This document shows, in pieces, positions 1 to 11,919 of a stretch of 64,000 nucleotides of DNA. The notes under the pieces were generated by a model, which saw only the letters and a program-made list of their open reading frames with translations, was not told the DNA's origin and made no database searches. The stretch is from Albimonas pacifica (GTDB taxonomy: Bacteria > Pseudomonadota > Alphaproteobacteria > Rhodobacterales > Rhodobacteraceae), in the NCBI RefSeq assembly GCF_900113695.1, contig NZ_FOQH01000004.1, positions 248,001 through 312,000 of the forward strand, in the 5' to 3' direction. The position numbers and the translations under genes are program-made. Each line of letters starts with the position of its first letter. Position 1 is the stretch's first letter.

Positions 1-43
1 CGGGCGCCCGCGGCGACCCCGCCGATCCCGGGCCGCCGCCTGC

Positions 44-76
44 CCCGCGCCCCTGACCCGCGCCCCTGACCCGCGC
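44..76. repeat. 13-bp tandem repeat, about 2.5 copies
   Basis: The unit GCCCCTGACCCGC is repeated head to tail just upstream of the carboxypeptidase gene. No gene is visible in bases 1-252. The repeat probably reflects slippage in GC-rich intergenic DNA. Confidence 0.6.
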
Positions 77-252
77 GACGTCGCCGCAGCCGCCGGCGGG
101 CACGGGTTGCGTTCATTCGACCTGTGGCAGTGTCGCGATGTGAAATCGTGCCGCCGCGTTGCGCGGAGCGCGCCGATCCTGCCCGTCGTCCCGGCGATTT
201 CGGCCCGGACGCCTCCGACGCCGCCGCCCGTGAACCGCCCCGAAAGGACACG

Positions 253-1746
253 ATGACGCCCACCGAAGCCTATGACGCCCTGCTCTACCACGCCCGCCGC
301 ATCTCGGCGCTGGAACAGGCCGCGGGCCTGCTCGCCTGGGACCAGGAGACGATGATGCCCCCGCGCGGCGGCGCGCAACGGGCCGAACAGATGGGCGCGC
401 TCGCCGCGGTGCTGCAGGAGCTGCGCACGGATCCCCGGCAGGAGGACTGGCTGGCGACGGCGGAGGGGCTCGACGACCCGGCGCCCGACGTGCGGGCCGA
501 CCTGCGCGAGATCCGCCGCGACCTGACCCGCGCCGCCCGCCTGCCCGCCGGCCTCGCCGAGGCGCTGGCGCGCGAGCGCTCGGCCAGCCACCAGATCTGG
601 GCGCAGGCCCGCGCCGACCGCGACTTCGCCGCCTTCGCCCCCGCGCTCGGCCGCGTGCTGGCCCTGCGGCGGGAAGAGGCGCAGGCGGTGGCCGACCCGG
701 GCCAGGACCTCTACGACGCGCTGCTCGACCACTACGAGCCGGGCGCCAGCGTCGCGCAGATGGAGCCGGTCTTCGCCCGCCTGCGCGAGGGGCTGACCGG
801 GCTTCTGGACCGGATCCGCGGGTCCTCGGTGCGGATGCCCAAGATTTCGGGCGCCTTCCCCGAGACGGCGCAGATGGCGCTGGCGCACGAGCTGGCCGGG
901 CACTGCGGCTACGACTTCGCCTCCGGACGGCTGGACCGGGCGGTGCATCCGTTCTCCTCCGGCTCGGGGGGCGACGTGCGCATCACCACCCGCGTCGATC
1001 CCGCCAATCCGACCGAATGCCTGTTCGCCACCCTGCACGAGACGGGCCACGCGCTCTACGAACAGGGCATCGCGGCGGAGCTGCACATGCGCCCCGCCGG
1101 CGGCCATGCCTCGATGGGCGTGCACGAGAGCCAGTCGCGGTTCTGGGAGAACCACGTCGGCCGCTCCGCCGCCTTCGCCCCGTTCCTGCGCGACCGCATG
1201 AAGATCGCCTTCGGCGGCCTCGGCCTGCGCTCGGCCGACGCGCTGTTCGCCTCCGTCAACGCGGTGGCCGCCGGCTTCATCCGCACCGCCTCGGACGAGG
1301 CGCAGTACGACCTGCACATCCTGATGCGCTTCGACCTGGAGCGGGCGCTGCTCTCGGGCGACCTGCCGGTCGAGGATCTGGAGATCGCCTGGGCCGACCG
1401 GTTCGAGGCGGACTTCGGCCGCCGCCCGCCCCACGCCGGCCTCGGCTGCCTGCAGGACGTGCATTGGTCGGAGGGGCTGATCGGCTACTTCCCGACCTAC
1501 ACGCTGGGCAACCTCAACGCCGCCGCGCTGGCCGCCGCCCTGCGTCGGGACCTGCCGGATTTCGACGAGATCCTGCACCGGGGGGACCTGGCCGAGCCGC
1601 TCGACTGGCTGCGCGAGAAGGTGCACCGCCACGGTCGGGTGATCCCGGCGGGCGAACTGATGGCGCAGGCCTGCGGCGGTCCGGTGGACGAGGCCCCGCT
1701 GCTCGCCCATCTGGAGGCGAAGTTCGGCGCGATCTACGCCCTCTAG
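253..1746 (+). CDS. M32 family metallocarboxypeptidase
   Basis: Zinc carboxypeptidase of the M32 (Taq/Pfu carboxypeptidase) family, which removes C-terminal amino acids from peptides, probably in the cytoplasm. The zinc motif HETGH is at residues 262-266, and the conserved stretch before the second zinc ligand (MGVHESQSRFWENH) follows. The product is 497 aa, normal for the family, with no signal peptide. The frame stays open up to a GTG at 124, but ATG 253 is chosen because it has an AAAGGA ribosome site at 243-248 and the family's usual N-terminus (TEAYDALLYHARRI). It is convergent with the EamA gene 7 bp away. Confidence 0.93.
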   Translation: MTPTEAYDALLYHARRISALEQAAGLLAWDQETMMPPRGGAQRAEQMGALAAVLQELRTDPRQEDWLATAEGLDDPAPDVRADLREIRRDLTRAARLPAGLAEALARERSASHQIWAQARADRDFAAFAPALGRVLALRREEAQAVADPGQDLYDALLDHYEPGASVAQMEPVFARLREGLTGLLDRIRGSSVRMPKISGAFPETAQMALAHELAGHCGYDFASGRLDRAVHPFSSGSGGDVRITTRVDPANPTECLFATLHETGHALYEQGIAAELHMRPAGGHASMGVHESQSRFWENHVGRSAAFAPFLRDRMKIAFGGLGLRSADALFASVNAVAAGFIRTASDEAQYDLHILMRFDLERALLSGDLPVEDLEIAWADRFEADFGRRPPHAGLGCLQDVHWSEGLIGYFPTYTLGNLNAAALAAALRRDLPDFDEILHRGDLAEPLDWLREKVHRHGRVIPAGELMAQACGGPVDEAPLLAHLEAKFGAIYAL

Positions 1747-1753
1747 CGGGGGC

Positions 1754-2701
1754 TCACCCCCTCGCCGGGCGGCGGGAGAGCTGCACCAGCAGGATGCCCA
1801 CGGTGACGATCCCCACGCCCAGCAGGTCGCGGGGGCCCAGCGTCTCGCCCAGCAGCAGGGCGGCGACGGCGACGCCGAGGCAGGGGTTGAGGAAGTGGAA
1901 GGCGGCGGCGTTGGTCGGGCCGATGCGGCGCACCAGCAGGAACCAGACCAGCGTCGCCAGGATCCCCGAGAACAGGATCGAATAGCCCAGCCCCAGCAGC
2001 ATCGGCAGCGACCAGGTCACGTCGGCCACGCTCTCGAACGCCAGCGCGAAGGGGGCGAGGCCGACGCCCCCCACCAGCATCTGCAGGCCCACGATCATCA
2101 GCACGTTGGGCCCCGGCGAGACGCCGCGCACCACCAGCGTGGCCACCGCCAGCGCCAGCGCGCCCAGGGCCGCGAGGCCGACGAAGAGCGGGTCGGCCCC
2201 GCCCTCGATCCGCGCGCCCATGATCACCGCGACGCCCGCGAAGCCCAGCGCGAGCCCGGCCGCGCCGAGGCGCGAGGGCCGCTCGGACAGGAAGGCCCAG
2301 GCGCCGGCCGCCACGAACAGCGGCAGGGTCGAGGCGATGATCGCCGCGAGCCCGCCGTCGATCCGGGTCATCGCCAGGAAGTTGAGCCCCAGGTAGAGGC
2401 TGTTCTGGCAGAGCCCGAAGACCACCACCAGGCCCCACTGCCGGCGGGTCAGCCGCGCCGACTGCCCCATGGCCGCGGCCAGCGCGCAGGCCAGCAGGCC
2501 CGCGACCGCGAAGCGCGCGGTCAGGGCCAGGAACGGCGGCGCGTCGGCCACCACGAACTTCGCCGCGGTGAAGGCCGAGGACCACAGCATCGCGAAGCCC
2601 AGCCCCATCAGCATCGCCAGCGGATCCAGCCCTGCCCAGCGGGTCTGCGGGGCGGCCTGGGCGGCGGCGGCTTCGGGGGCGGGAGCGGGGGCGTCGGTCA
2701 T
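1754..2701 (-). CDS. EamA/DMT family transporter
   Basis: Inner-membrane drug/metabolite transporter of the EamA type, 315 aa, with about ten hydrophobic helices arranged as two homologous halves. The Ala/Pro-rich N-terminus (about 35 residues) is cytoplasmic in such proteins. GGAGAGG stands directly before the ATG. The family exports amino acids, nucleobases or small metabolites; the substrate cannot be read from sequence. It is a single gene, convergent with the carboxypeptidase. Confidence 0.85.
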   Translation of the reverse strand: MTDAPAPAPEAAAAQAAPQTRWAGLDPLAMLMGLGFAMLWSSAFTAAKFVVADAPPFLALTARFAVAGLLACALAAAMGQSARLTRRQWGLVVVFGLCQNSLYLGLNFLAMTRIDGGLAAIIASTLPLFVAAGAWAFLSERPSRLGAAGLALGFAGVAVIMGARIEGGADPLFVGLAALGALALAVATLVVRGVSPGPNVLMIVGLQMLVGGVGLAPFALAFESVADVTWSLPMLLGLGYSILFSGILATLVWFLLVRRIGPTNAAAFHFLNPCLGVAVAALLLGETLGPRDLLGVGIVTVGILLVQLSRRPARG

Positions 2702-2945
2702 CCTCTCCGCCCTAGCACTTCCGCGACGCCGCCGCCAGCGAGAGCCCGTGCGGCCGCCCTGCGCGCCGCGCGGGCGCCGGGCCCCGCGCCGCCGCCCCGC
2801 ACTCGCGCCGCGACCGCCTGCAGGCGAGGCCGGTTTCCCCCTGCAACCGCCGCGGGCGGGCCTTGCCGCGCCCCAGCATCGACAGGCGGGCGCGAATCGC
2901 CCGTCAGGCGCGTTTCCGCTGCGTCTGCGAAAAGCCGTCGCCCGT

Positions 2946-2976
2946 TGTGATCACAGCCCTTGAGCGTGTGATCACA
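2946..2976. promoter_or_regulatory. Twin TGTGATCACA operator
   Basis: The perfect 10-bp palindrome TGTGATCACA occurs at 2946-2955 and again at 2967-2976, exactly 21 bp apart, so both face the same side of the helix. This geometry is typical of a dimeric regulator binding twice cooperatively. The regulator is not known from sequence; the half sites resemble CRP-like or GntR-like elements but lack the usual CRP spacer. Confidence 0.6.
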
Positions 2977-3011
2977 GACGTCGGTTTTTCGGCTTTGCGC
3001 GAAAGAGTCGA

Positions 3012-3039
3012 TTGCGGCGGGCGCTCGGGCGCGTCTAAA
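3012..3039 (+). promoter_or_regulatory. Candidate sigma70 promoter for sucC
   Basis: TTGCGG at 3012-3017 and TCTAAA at 3034-3039 are separated by 16 bp. It lies 35 bp downstream of the twin palindrome and about 110 bp before the sucC start. Found by eye, not tested. Confidence 0.4.
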
Positions 3040-3152
3040 AGGCGCCGAAGGCCGGATCGCCGGCGACGGGGCCCGCCCCCTGCGGGGGCTCGACCCATGC
3101 GCGCCGCCGCGACCCGGCTCCCGAGGGAGAACCGCGGAAGGGTGCGATCGAC

Positions 3153-4346
3153 ATGAACATCCACGAATACCAGGCCAAGCAGCTCCTCAAGGAGTATGGC
3201 GCGCCGGTGGCCGACGGCCGGGCCGTGACCCGGGCCGAAGAGGCGAAGACCGCCGCAGGCGCCCTGGACGGCCCCCTGTGGGTGGTGAAGGCCCAGATCC
3301 ACGCGGGCGGCCGCGGCAAGGGCAAGTTCAAGGAAGCCTCCGCCGGCGAGAAGGGCGGCGTGCGCCTCGCGAAGTCGGTCGAGGAAGCGGCGGAAGAGAC
3401 CGCCCGCATGCTCGGCCGCACGCTGGTGACCCACCAGACCGGCCCGGCCGGCAAGCAGGTCAACCGCATCTACATCGAGGACGGCGCGGACATCGAGACC
3501 GAGCTCTACCTCGCGCTGCTCGTCGACCGCGACACCTCGCGCATCTCGTTCATCGCCTCCACCGAGGGCGGCATGGACATCGAGGAGGTGGCCGCCCACA
3601 CGCCCGAGAAGATCGTCACCTTCTCGGTCGACCCGGCCTCGGGCGTCTCCGCCTTCCACGGCCGCAAGGTGGCCTTCGCGCTGGGCCTCAAGGGCCAGGC
3701 GTTCAAGGAGTGCGTGGCGCTGGTCTCCAAGCTCTACAAGCTGTTCGTCGAGAAGGACGTCAGCCTGCTGGAGATCAACCCGCTGATCGTGATGACGGAC
3801 GGCCACATCCGTTGCCTCGACTGCAAGATGAACTTCGATTCCAACTCGCTCTACCGCCAGCCCGAGGTGTTCTCGCTGCGCGACGAGACCGAGGAGGATC
3901 CCAAGGAGCTCGAGGCCTCCAAGTACGACCTCAACTACATCGCGCTCGACGGCGAGATCGGCTGCATGGTCAACGGCGCCGGCCTCGCGATGGCGACGAT
4001 GGACATCATCAAGCTCTACGGCTCCGAGCCCGCCAACTTCCTCGACGTGGGCGGCGGCGCGACCAAGGAGAAGGTGACCGAGGCCTTCAAGATCATCACC
4101 TCCGATCCGCAGGTGAAGGGCATCCTGGTCAACATCTTCGGCGGCATCATGCGCTGCGACGTCATCGCCGAGGGCGTGATCGCCGCGGTGAAGGAGGTCG
4201 GGCTGAAGGTTCCGCTGGTGGTCCGGCTCGAGGGCACCAACGTCGACCTCGGCAAGAAGATCATCGGCGAGAGCGGCCTGAACGTGATCGCGGCCGACAA
4301 CCTGTCGGACGCGGCCGAGAAGATCGTCAAGGCGGTCAAGGGCTGA
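3153..4346 (+). CDS. sucC: Succinyl-CoA synthetase beta subunit
   Basis: ATP-grasp subunit of succinyl-CoA synthetase, which converts succinyl-CoA + ADP/GDP + Pi to succinate + ATP/GTP in the TCA cycle. At 397 aa it is the standard length, starting [16 protein letters not shown] and carrying the C-terminal [15 protein letters not shown] segment. First gene of the suc operon, behind a 450-bp regulatory region. Unusually, sucD does not follow directly: a glycosyltransferase gene is inserted 34 bp downstream. Confidence 0.97.
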   Translation: MNIHEYQAKQLLKEYGAPVADGRAVTRAEEAKTAAGALDGPLWVVKAQIHAGGRGKGKFKEASAGEKGGVRLAKSVEEAAEETARMLGRTLVTHQTGPAGKQVNRIYIEDGADIETELYLALLVDRDTSRISFIASTEGGMDIEEVAAHTPEKIVTFSVDPASGVSAFHGRKVAFALGLKGQAFKECVALVSKLYKLFVEKDVSLLEINPLIVMTDGHIRCLDCKMNFDSNSLYRQPEVFSLRDETEEDPKELEASKYDLNYIALDGEIGCMVNGAGLAMATMDIIKLYGSEPANFLDVGGGATKEKVTEAFKIITSDPQVKGILVNIFGGIMRCDVIAEGVIAAVKEVGLKVPLVVRLEGTNVDLGKKIIGESGLNVIAADNLSDAAEKIVKAVKG

Positions 4347-4380
4347 GGCCTCCGGGGCCTGCGGGAGACGCTTCACGGCG

Positions 4381-5433
4381 ATGACGCTCGACGTCTGCAC
4401 ATACGAGAACCGGCCGAACGAACTCGTGGCCCTCAAGCTCCTGGTCCTGAGCCTCGCTCGCCAGGAGCCGGAGGCGCGGGTTCACGTTCCCACGGCCGGG
4501 ATGCCGCAGGCGTCCCTCGACTGGCTTTCCGGCCAGGCGAACGTGGCGCTCCATCCGGAGATCGAGCTCGACGGCAAGGGCTGGGACGTCAAGCCGTCGA
4601 TCCTGATCGGCCTTCTCGAGGGCGGTCTGGAGCAGGTCGTGTGGATGGACGCCGACATCATCGCGGCGCGGCCGCTGGGGGACCTGTTCTCCGGCATGGG
4701 CCCGGAGACGCTGGGCGTCGCGGACGAGGCCTGGCGGCCCCGCCGCGTCGGCACGCGGATCCGGGCGCAGGCCCATGGCCTGCCCGGCCTGACGGAGCTG
4801 GGGTTCACCGCGAACACCTGCATCGTCCGGGCGACCCGAAGCCATCTGAGGCTGCTCGAGGACTGGCTGGCCCTGCTGAAGGGGGACGCCTACCGCGCCG
4901 CCCAGGCGGGCCACTGGGCCGAGCGTCCGTTCCACCTTCTGGGCGACCAGGACCTGCTGAACGCCGTGCTCGGCGCCCGCCCAGGGGCGGAGCGTCAGGT
5001 GCGCCGGGTCCGGAGCGGGCGCGACATCGCGCACTGCTTCCTGGACATGGACTACACGTTCGGCGAGCGGGTGCGGGCCGCGGCGTCGGGGGGGCTCCGG
5101 CTCTACCACGCCCACCGGTCCAACCCGTGGCTGCGCAAGGCGGCGGGCGTCGCGCCCGATTTCTCGCGGGCGACCTCGCCCTACAGGATCGCGGCGAAAC
5201 GCTACGCGGCCGAGCTGGAGCCCGAGGAGCGGACCTGGCTGGAGAACGACGGACCGTTCGCCGGCCTGGCGCAGCGCCTGTCCTTCGGCCGCCCCGACCT
5301 GGCGGGCCTTGCGCCCGCCGCCCGCGGGAGCTTCAGGCGGGCCCTGTCCCGCGCGAAATCGAACTGGGTCCGGGCGTGCCAGGCGCGTGCGCCTCGACCG
5401 GACGCGGCAATCGCCGAACAGAAACAGATCTAG
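4381..5433 (+). CDS. Putative GT-A fold glycosyltransferase between sucC and sucD
   Basis: 350-aa protein resembling nucleotide-diphospho-sugar transferases. A beta-strand VVWMDADII (residues 86-94) carries a D90-A-D92 motif of the DxD type that binds metal and sugar nucleotide, and a later [12 protein letters not shown] segment matches the second conserved region of GT8-like enzymes. No signal peptide or membrane helix is visible, so it is likely cytoplasmic and acts on cell-surface precursors. The donor and acceptor are unknown. It lies in the same direction as sucC (34-bp gap) and sucD (51-bp gap), so it is probably cotranscribed. The C-terminal 60 residues are basic. Confidence 0.7.
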   Translation: MTLDVCTYENRPNELVALKLLVLSLARQEPEARVHVPTAGMPQASLDWLSGQANVALHPEIELDGKGWDVKPSILIGLLEGGLEQVVWMDADIIAARPLGDLFSGMGPETLGVADEAWRPRRVGTRIRAQAHGLPGLTELGFTANTCIVRATRSHLRLLEDWLALLKGDAYRAAQAGHWAERPFHLLGDQDLLNAVLGARPGAERQVRRVRSGRDIAHCFLDMDYTFGERVRAAASGGLRLYHAHRSNPWLRKAAGVAPDFSRATSPYRIAAKRYAAELEPEERTWLENDGPFAGLAQRLSFGRPDLAGLAPAARGSFRRALSRAKSNWVRACQARAPRPDAAIAEQKQI

Positions 5434-5484
5434 ACCGTCCGTCGGCGGCGCCGACGCGGTCCAGCTTGCGAGGAAGACACGAAC

Positions 5485-6369
<885 letters not shown>

Positions 6370-6378
6370 GCGCAAGGC

Positions 6379-6407
6379 GACGGGGGGCGGGATCGCCGCC
6401 CCCCGTC
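6379..6407 (+). terminator. Perfect hairpin after sucD
   Basis: GACGGGGGGCGG (6379-6390), loop GATCG, and CCGCCCCCCGTC (6396-6407) form a perfect 12-bp GC stem. No U tract follows, and the sulfotransferase ribosome site (CTGGAGGTC) starts a few bases later. It could be a partial terminator or an mRNA processing/stability element that uncouples sucCD from sucAB. Confidence 0.6.
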
Positions 6408-6424
6408 CCCCTGGAGGTCGCGGG

Positions 6425-7207
6425 ATGCCGATATTCAGGCACGACGGGAAGCTGCACTACTTCGCGCATGTGCCGAAGTGCGCCGGCATTTCCGTCGAGA
6501 CATACCTGGAGGCGCGCTTCGGCCCGCTCGCCATGCTCGACAACGGATTCAACCCCCGTCCGCGCAACCGACGCTGGACCAGCAGCTCCGCGCAGCATGT
6601 GGCGGTCGCGGACCGCGACACGCTGTTTCCCGCGGACTGGTTCGCCTCGGCCTTCGCCGTGGTGCGCAACCCCGTGTCCCGCTTCGCCTCCGCCTACAAC
6701 TTCAACGCGCTGCGGCTGAACTGGATGCCCCCGGGCATGAGCCCGCTGGAGTGGCTCGAGGAGCACGTGGCGTTCGAGCCGATCTGCCCGTTCTACAACG
6801 ACAACCACCTCCGCCCGCAGAGCGCGCTGGTCCCGCAGGGCGCGCGCGTCTTCAAGCTGGAGGACGGGCTGGAGGCGATCCCCCCCTGGCTCGACGAGAT
6901 CACCGGCGAAACGGCGCCGGAGCTGTCGATCCCGCGCACCAACGAGATCCTCGACGGCGCGTCCGACTATTTCGACAAGCAGCCCCTGCCCGAGGCGGCG
7001 ATCGCCCGGATCGAGGCGCACTACGCCGAGGACTTCGAGCGCTTCGGCTACGGCCGGCCCGCGAAGACCCCCTCGGTCTACGTGCCGCGCAAGGCCGCGC
7101 CGGCGGGATCGCCGATGGCGCGCCGGGGCCGCGGCCGCTCGCTGATGAAGCGCCGGGCGTGGAAGCGCCTGGTGGTCGCCACCCAAAGACCCATCTTGCT
7201 GCCATGA
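6425..7207 (+). CDS. Sulfotransferase family protein
   Basis: 260-aa PAPS-dependent sulfotransferase-like protein. HVPKCAGISVETYL (about residues 19-32) matches the 5'-phosphosulfate-binding loop (xxPKCAG), and VVRNPVSRFASAYNF is the 3'-phosphate-binding motif with the conserved Arg and Ser. The family transfers sulfate to carbohydrates or other hydroxyl groups. Substrate unknown. It lies between sucD and sucA in the same direction, just behind the sucD hairpin. The C-terminal 40 residues are basic and probably disordered. A role with the upstream glycosyltransferase in a sulfated surface polymer is inference only. Confidence 0.75.
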   Translation: MPIFRHDGKLHYFAHVPKCAGISVETYLEARFGPLAMLDNGFNPRPRNRRWTSSSAQHVAVADRDTLFPADWFASAFAVVRNPVSRFASAYNFNALRLNWMPPGMSPLEWLEEHVAFEPICPFYNDNHLRPQSALVPQGARVFKLEDGLEAIPPWLDEITGETAPELSIPRTNEILDGASDYFDKQPLPEAAIARIEAHYAEDFERFGYGRPAKTPSVYVPRKAAPAGSPMARRGRGRSLMKRRAWKRLVVATQRPILLP

Positions 7208-7394
7208 GCCTTTCGGCGCTTCCCAACGCCCATGGCGGCGCATACGTGGGGGCCGCAGCCGCGCGCCCCGACGCACCCGCGCAAGGCGATCGCCCTATGC
7301 GGCGTTCGCGCGAGCTGCGATACGATCGTCCGGCCAGGGGCTCGCGCTCCTGTTCCAGAAACCCAAGGGAGGGCGCGCGCGCGCCTGCACAGCC

Positions 7395-10352
7395 ATGACG
7401 GACCAGAGCCCCAACAAGGCGTTCCACTCCTCGTCGTTCCTCCAGGGCCACAACGCGGTCTTCGTCGAGCAGCTCTATGCGCGCTACGCGAAGGACCCGT
7501 CCTCGGTGGACGAGAGCTGGCGGAAGTATTTCGAGAGCCTGGGCGACGATCCCGCGGCCGTCGAGGCCGAGGCCGCCGGCCCGTCGTGGGAGCGCGCCGA
7601 CTGGCCGCCGCAGGACTTCTCCGAGCTGACCGGCGCCCTGACCGGCGAATACGGCCCCCTGCTCGACCGCTCCCCCAGGGAGCTGGGCGAGAAGATCGCC
7701 GCCAAGGCCAAGGCCGACGGCAAGCCCGCCTCGGCCGCCGAGATCAAGCAGGCGGTGCTGGACTCGGTCCGCGCCATCATGCTGATCCGCAACTTCCGCA
7801 TCCGCGGCCACCTCGCCGCCGACCTGGATCCGCTGGGCCTGACCGCCCGCACCCCGCACCCCGAGCTCGACCCGCGGACCTACGGCTTCGCCGAGGCCGA
7901 CATGGACCGGCCGATCTTCCTCGATCAGGTGATGGGGCTCGAGACCGCCACGATGCGCGAGATCGTGGCGCTGGCCTCGCGCACCTACTGCGGCACCTTC
8001 GCGCTGCAGTACATGCACATCTCCAACGCCGAGGAAGCCGGCTGGCTGAAGGAGCGGATCGAGGGCTACGGCAAGGAGATCCAGTTCACCAAGCAGGGCC
8101 GCCGCGCGATCCTCAACAAACTGGTCGAGGCCGAGGGCTTCGAGAAGTTCCTCCATGTCAAATACATGGGCACCAAGCGCTTCGGCCTGGACGGCGGCGA
8201 GGCGCTGATCCCCGCCATGGAGCAGATCATCAAGCGCGGCGGCGCGCTGGGCGTGAAGGAAATCGTCATCGGCATGCCTCACCGAGGGCGTCTCAACGTC
8301 CTGGCGGCCGTGATGGGCAAACCCTACCGCGCGATCTTCCACGAGTTCCACGGCGGCTCGGTCACCCCGGACGAGGTCCAGGGTTCCGGAGATGTGAAGT
8401 ATCACCTGGGCGCCAGCTCGGACCGCGCCTTCGACGGCAACTCGGTGCACATGTCGCTGACCGCCAACCCCTCGCACCTCGAGGCGGTGAACCCGGTCGT
8501 GCTCGGCAAGGTGCGCGCCAAGCAGTACCAGCTGCATGACGAGGACCGCATCGCCGTCCTGCCGATCCTGCTGCACGGCGACGCGGCCTTCGCCGGCCAG
8601 GGCGTGGTGGCGGAGTGCTTCGGCCTCTCGGGCTTGAAGGGCCACCGCACCGGCGGCACCATCCACATCGTGGTGAACAACCAGATCGGCTTCACCACGG
8701 CGCCCCACAACTCGCGCTCGTCCCCGTACCCGACGGACATCGCGCTGATGGTCGAGGCGCCGATCTTCCACGTGAACGGCGACGACCCCGAGGCGGTGGT
8801 CCACGCCGCCAAGGTCGCGACCGAGTATCGCCAGAAGTTCCACAAGGACGTGGTGCTGGACATCTTCTGCTACCGTCGCTTCGGTCACAACGAAGGCGAC
8901 GAGCCGATGTTCACGCAGCCGCAGATGTACAACAACATCAAGCGGCACAAGACCACGCTGCAGCTCTATACGGACCGTCTGATCGCCGACGGCCTGATCC
9001 CCGAGGGCGAGATCGAGGACGAGAAGGCGCGCTTCCAGGCCTTCCTTTCCGAGGAGTTCGAGACCGCCAAGGAATACCGTCCCAACAAGGCCGACTGGCT
9101 GGACGGCAAGTGGTCGGGCATGGGCGCGGGCGAGGGCGAGTACCAGCGCGGCGCCACCGCCGTCCCGATCGAGCGCCTGCGCGAGGTCGGCGAGGCGCTG
9201 ACCACGATCCCCGACAGCGTGAAGGCCCACAAGACCGTGGCCCGCGTCTACGAGGGCCGGCGCGAGATGCTGGAGTCGGGCAAGGGCATCGACTGGGCCT
9301 TCGCCGAGGCGATGGCCTTCGGCACCCTGCTGGCCGAGGGGCACCCGGTGCGCCTCGCCGGCCAGGACTCGACGCGCGGCACCTTCTCGCAGCGCCACTC
9401 GGGCATCGTCGACCAGCAGACCGAGGAGCGGTACTTCCCGCTCAACAACATCAAGTCCGGCCAGGCCCAGTACGAGGTCGTGGACTCGATGCTCTCGGAA
9501 TACGCGGTGCTGGGCTACGAATACGGCTACTCGCTGGCCGAGCCCAACACGCTGACGCTCTGGGAGGCGCAGTTCGGCGACTTCGCCAACGGCGCCCAGA
9601 TCATGATCGACCAGTTCGTGAGCTCCGGCGAGCGCAAGTGGCTGCGCATGTCCGGCCTGGTGATGCTGCTGCCCCATGGCTACGAGGGCCAGGGGCCGGA
9701 GCATTCCTCCGCCCGCCTCGAGCGGTTCCTGCAGATGTCGGCCGAGGACAACTGGATCGTCGCCAACTGCTCGACCCCGGCGAACTACTTCCACATCCTG
9801 CGCCGGCAGATCCACCGCACCTTCCGCAAGCCGCTGGTGATCATGACGCCGAAGTCGCTGCTGCGGCACAAGAAGGCGGTCTCGACGCTGGAGGATCTGG
9901 CGACCGGATCGTCCTTCCACCGGGTGCTGTGGGACGACGCCGAGATGGGCGGCGGCTCGGAGATCGCGCTGAAGCCGGATGCGGAGATCAAGCGCGTCGT
10001 GATCTGCTCGGGCAAGGTCTACTACGACCTGCTCGAGAAGCGCGACGCCGAGGGCCGCGACGACGTCTACCTGCTCCGGCTGGAGCAGTTCTATCCGTTC
10101 CCCGCGATCTCGCTGACCAAGGAGCTGTCGCGCTTCAAGGACGCCGAGATCGTCTGGTGCCAGGAGGAGCCCAAGAACCAGGGCGCCTGGACCTTCGTGG
10201 AACCGAACATCGAATGGGTGCTGGGCCGCATCGGCGCCGCCAGCGGACGGCCGCGCTATGCGGGTCGTCCGGCCTCGGCGTCGCCGGCGACCGGCCTCGC
10301 CTCGAAGCACAAGCAGGAGCAGGAGACGCTGGTCTCCGACGCGCTCGGCTGA
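7395..10352 (+). CDS. sucA: 2-oxoglutarate dehydrogenase E1
   Basis: Thiamine-diphosphate E1 of the 2-oxoglutarate dehydrogenase complex; decarboxylates 2-oxoglutarate and passes the succinyl group to SucB lipoyl arms. 985 aa, full length. The N-terminal E2-contact segment (FLQGHNAVFVEQLYARY) and the thiamine-binding region GDAAFAGQGVVAECFGLS...VVNNQIGFTT are intact. A good GGGAGG stands about 18 nt before the ATG with a run of alternating GC between them, a longer gap than usual. A 187-bp gap follows the sulfotransferase, so a secondary promoter is possible, although none is clear. Confidence 0.97.
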   Translation: MTDQSPNKAFHSSSFLQGHNAVFVEQLYARYAKDPSSVDESWRKYFESLGDDPAAVEAEAAGPSWERADWPPQDFSELTGALTGEYGPLLDRSPRELGEKIAAKAKADGKPASAAEIKQAVLDSVRAIMLIRNFRIRGHLAADLDPLGLTARTPHPELDPRTYGFAEADMDRPIFLDQVMGLETATMREIVALASRTYCGTFALQYMHISNAEEAGWLKERIEGYGKEIQFTKQGRRAILNKLVEAEGFEKFLHVKYMGTKRFGLDGGEALIPAMEQIIKRGGALGVKEIVIGMPHRGRLNVLAAVMGKPYRAIFHEFHGGSVTPDEVQGSGDVKYHLGASSDRAFDGNSVHMSLTANPSHLEAVNPVVLGKVRAKQYQLHDEDRIAVLPILLHGDAAFAGQGVVAECFGLSGLKGHRTGGTIHIVVNNQIGFTTAPHNSRSSPYPTDIALMVEAPIFHVNGDDPEAVVHAAKVATEYRQKFHKDVVLDIFCYRRFGHNEGDEPMFTQPQMYNNIKRHKTTLQLYTDRLIADGLIPEGEIEDEKARFQAFLSEEFETAKEYRPNKADWLDGKWSGMGAGEGEYQRGATAVPIERLREVGEALTTIPDSVKAHKTVARVYEGRREMLESGKGIDWAFAEAMAFGTLLAEGHPVRLAGQDSTRGTFSQRHSGIVDQQTEERYFPLNNIKSGQAQYEVVDSMLSEYAVLGYEYGYSLAEPNTLTLWEAQFGDFANGAQIMIDQFVSSGERKWLRMSGLVMLLPHGYEGQGPEHSSARLERFLQMSAEDNWIVANCSTPANYFHILRRQIHRTFRKPLVIMTPKSLLRHKKAVSTLEDLATGSSFHRVLWDDAEMGGGSEIALKPDAEIKRVVICSGKVYYDLLEKRDAEGRDDVYLLRLEQFYPFPAISLTKELSRFKDAEIVWCQEEPKNQGAWTFVEPNIEWVLGRIGAASGRPRYAGRPASASPATGLASKHKQEQETLVSDALG

Positions 10353-10367
10353 CGGGAGACTGAGAAG

Positions 10368-11909
<1,542 letters not shown>

Positions 11910-11919
11910 GGCCGACCCG

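Larger units (their letters stand above)
2702..3152 (+). promoter_or_regulatory. suc operon upstream region
   Basis: 450 bp without a gene, between divergent EamA and sucC. The first 240 bp are plain GC-rich sequence. From 2941 composition drops and the region carries a doubled palindrome (2946-2976) and a sigma70-like promoter (3012-3039). The sucC ribosome site GAAGGG lies about 12 nt before the ATG. Confidence 0.6.

Noticed and set aside
7285-7294. GGCGATCGCC palindrome before sucA
   Set aside because: A single 10-bp palindrome of this kind is expected by chance in such GC-rich DNA.
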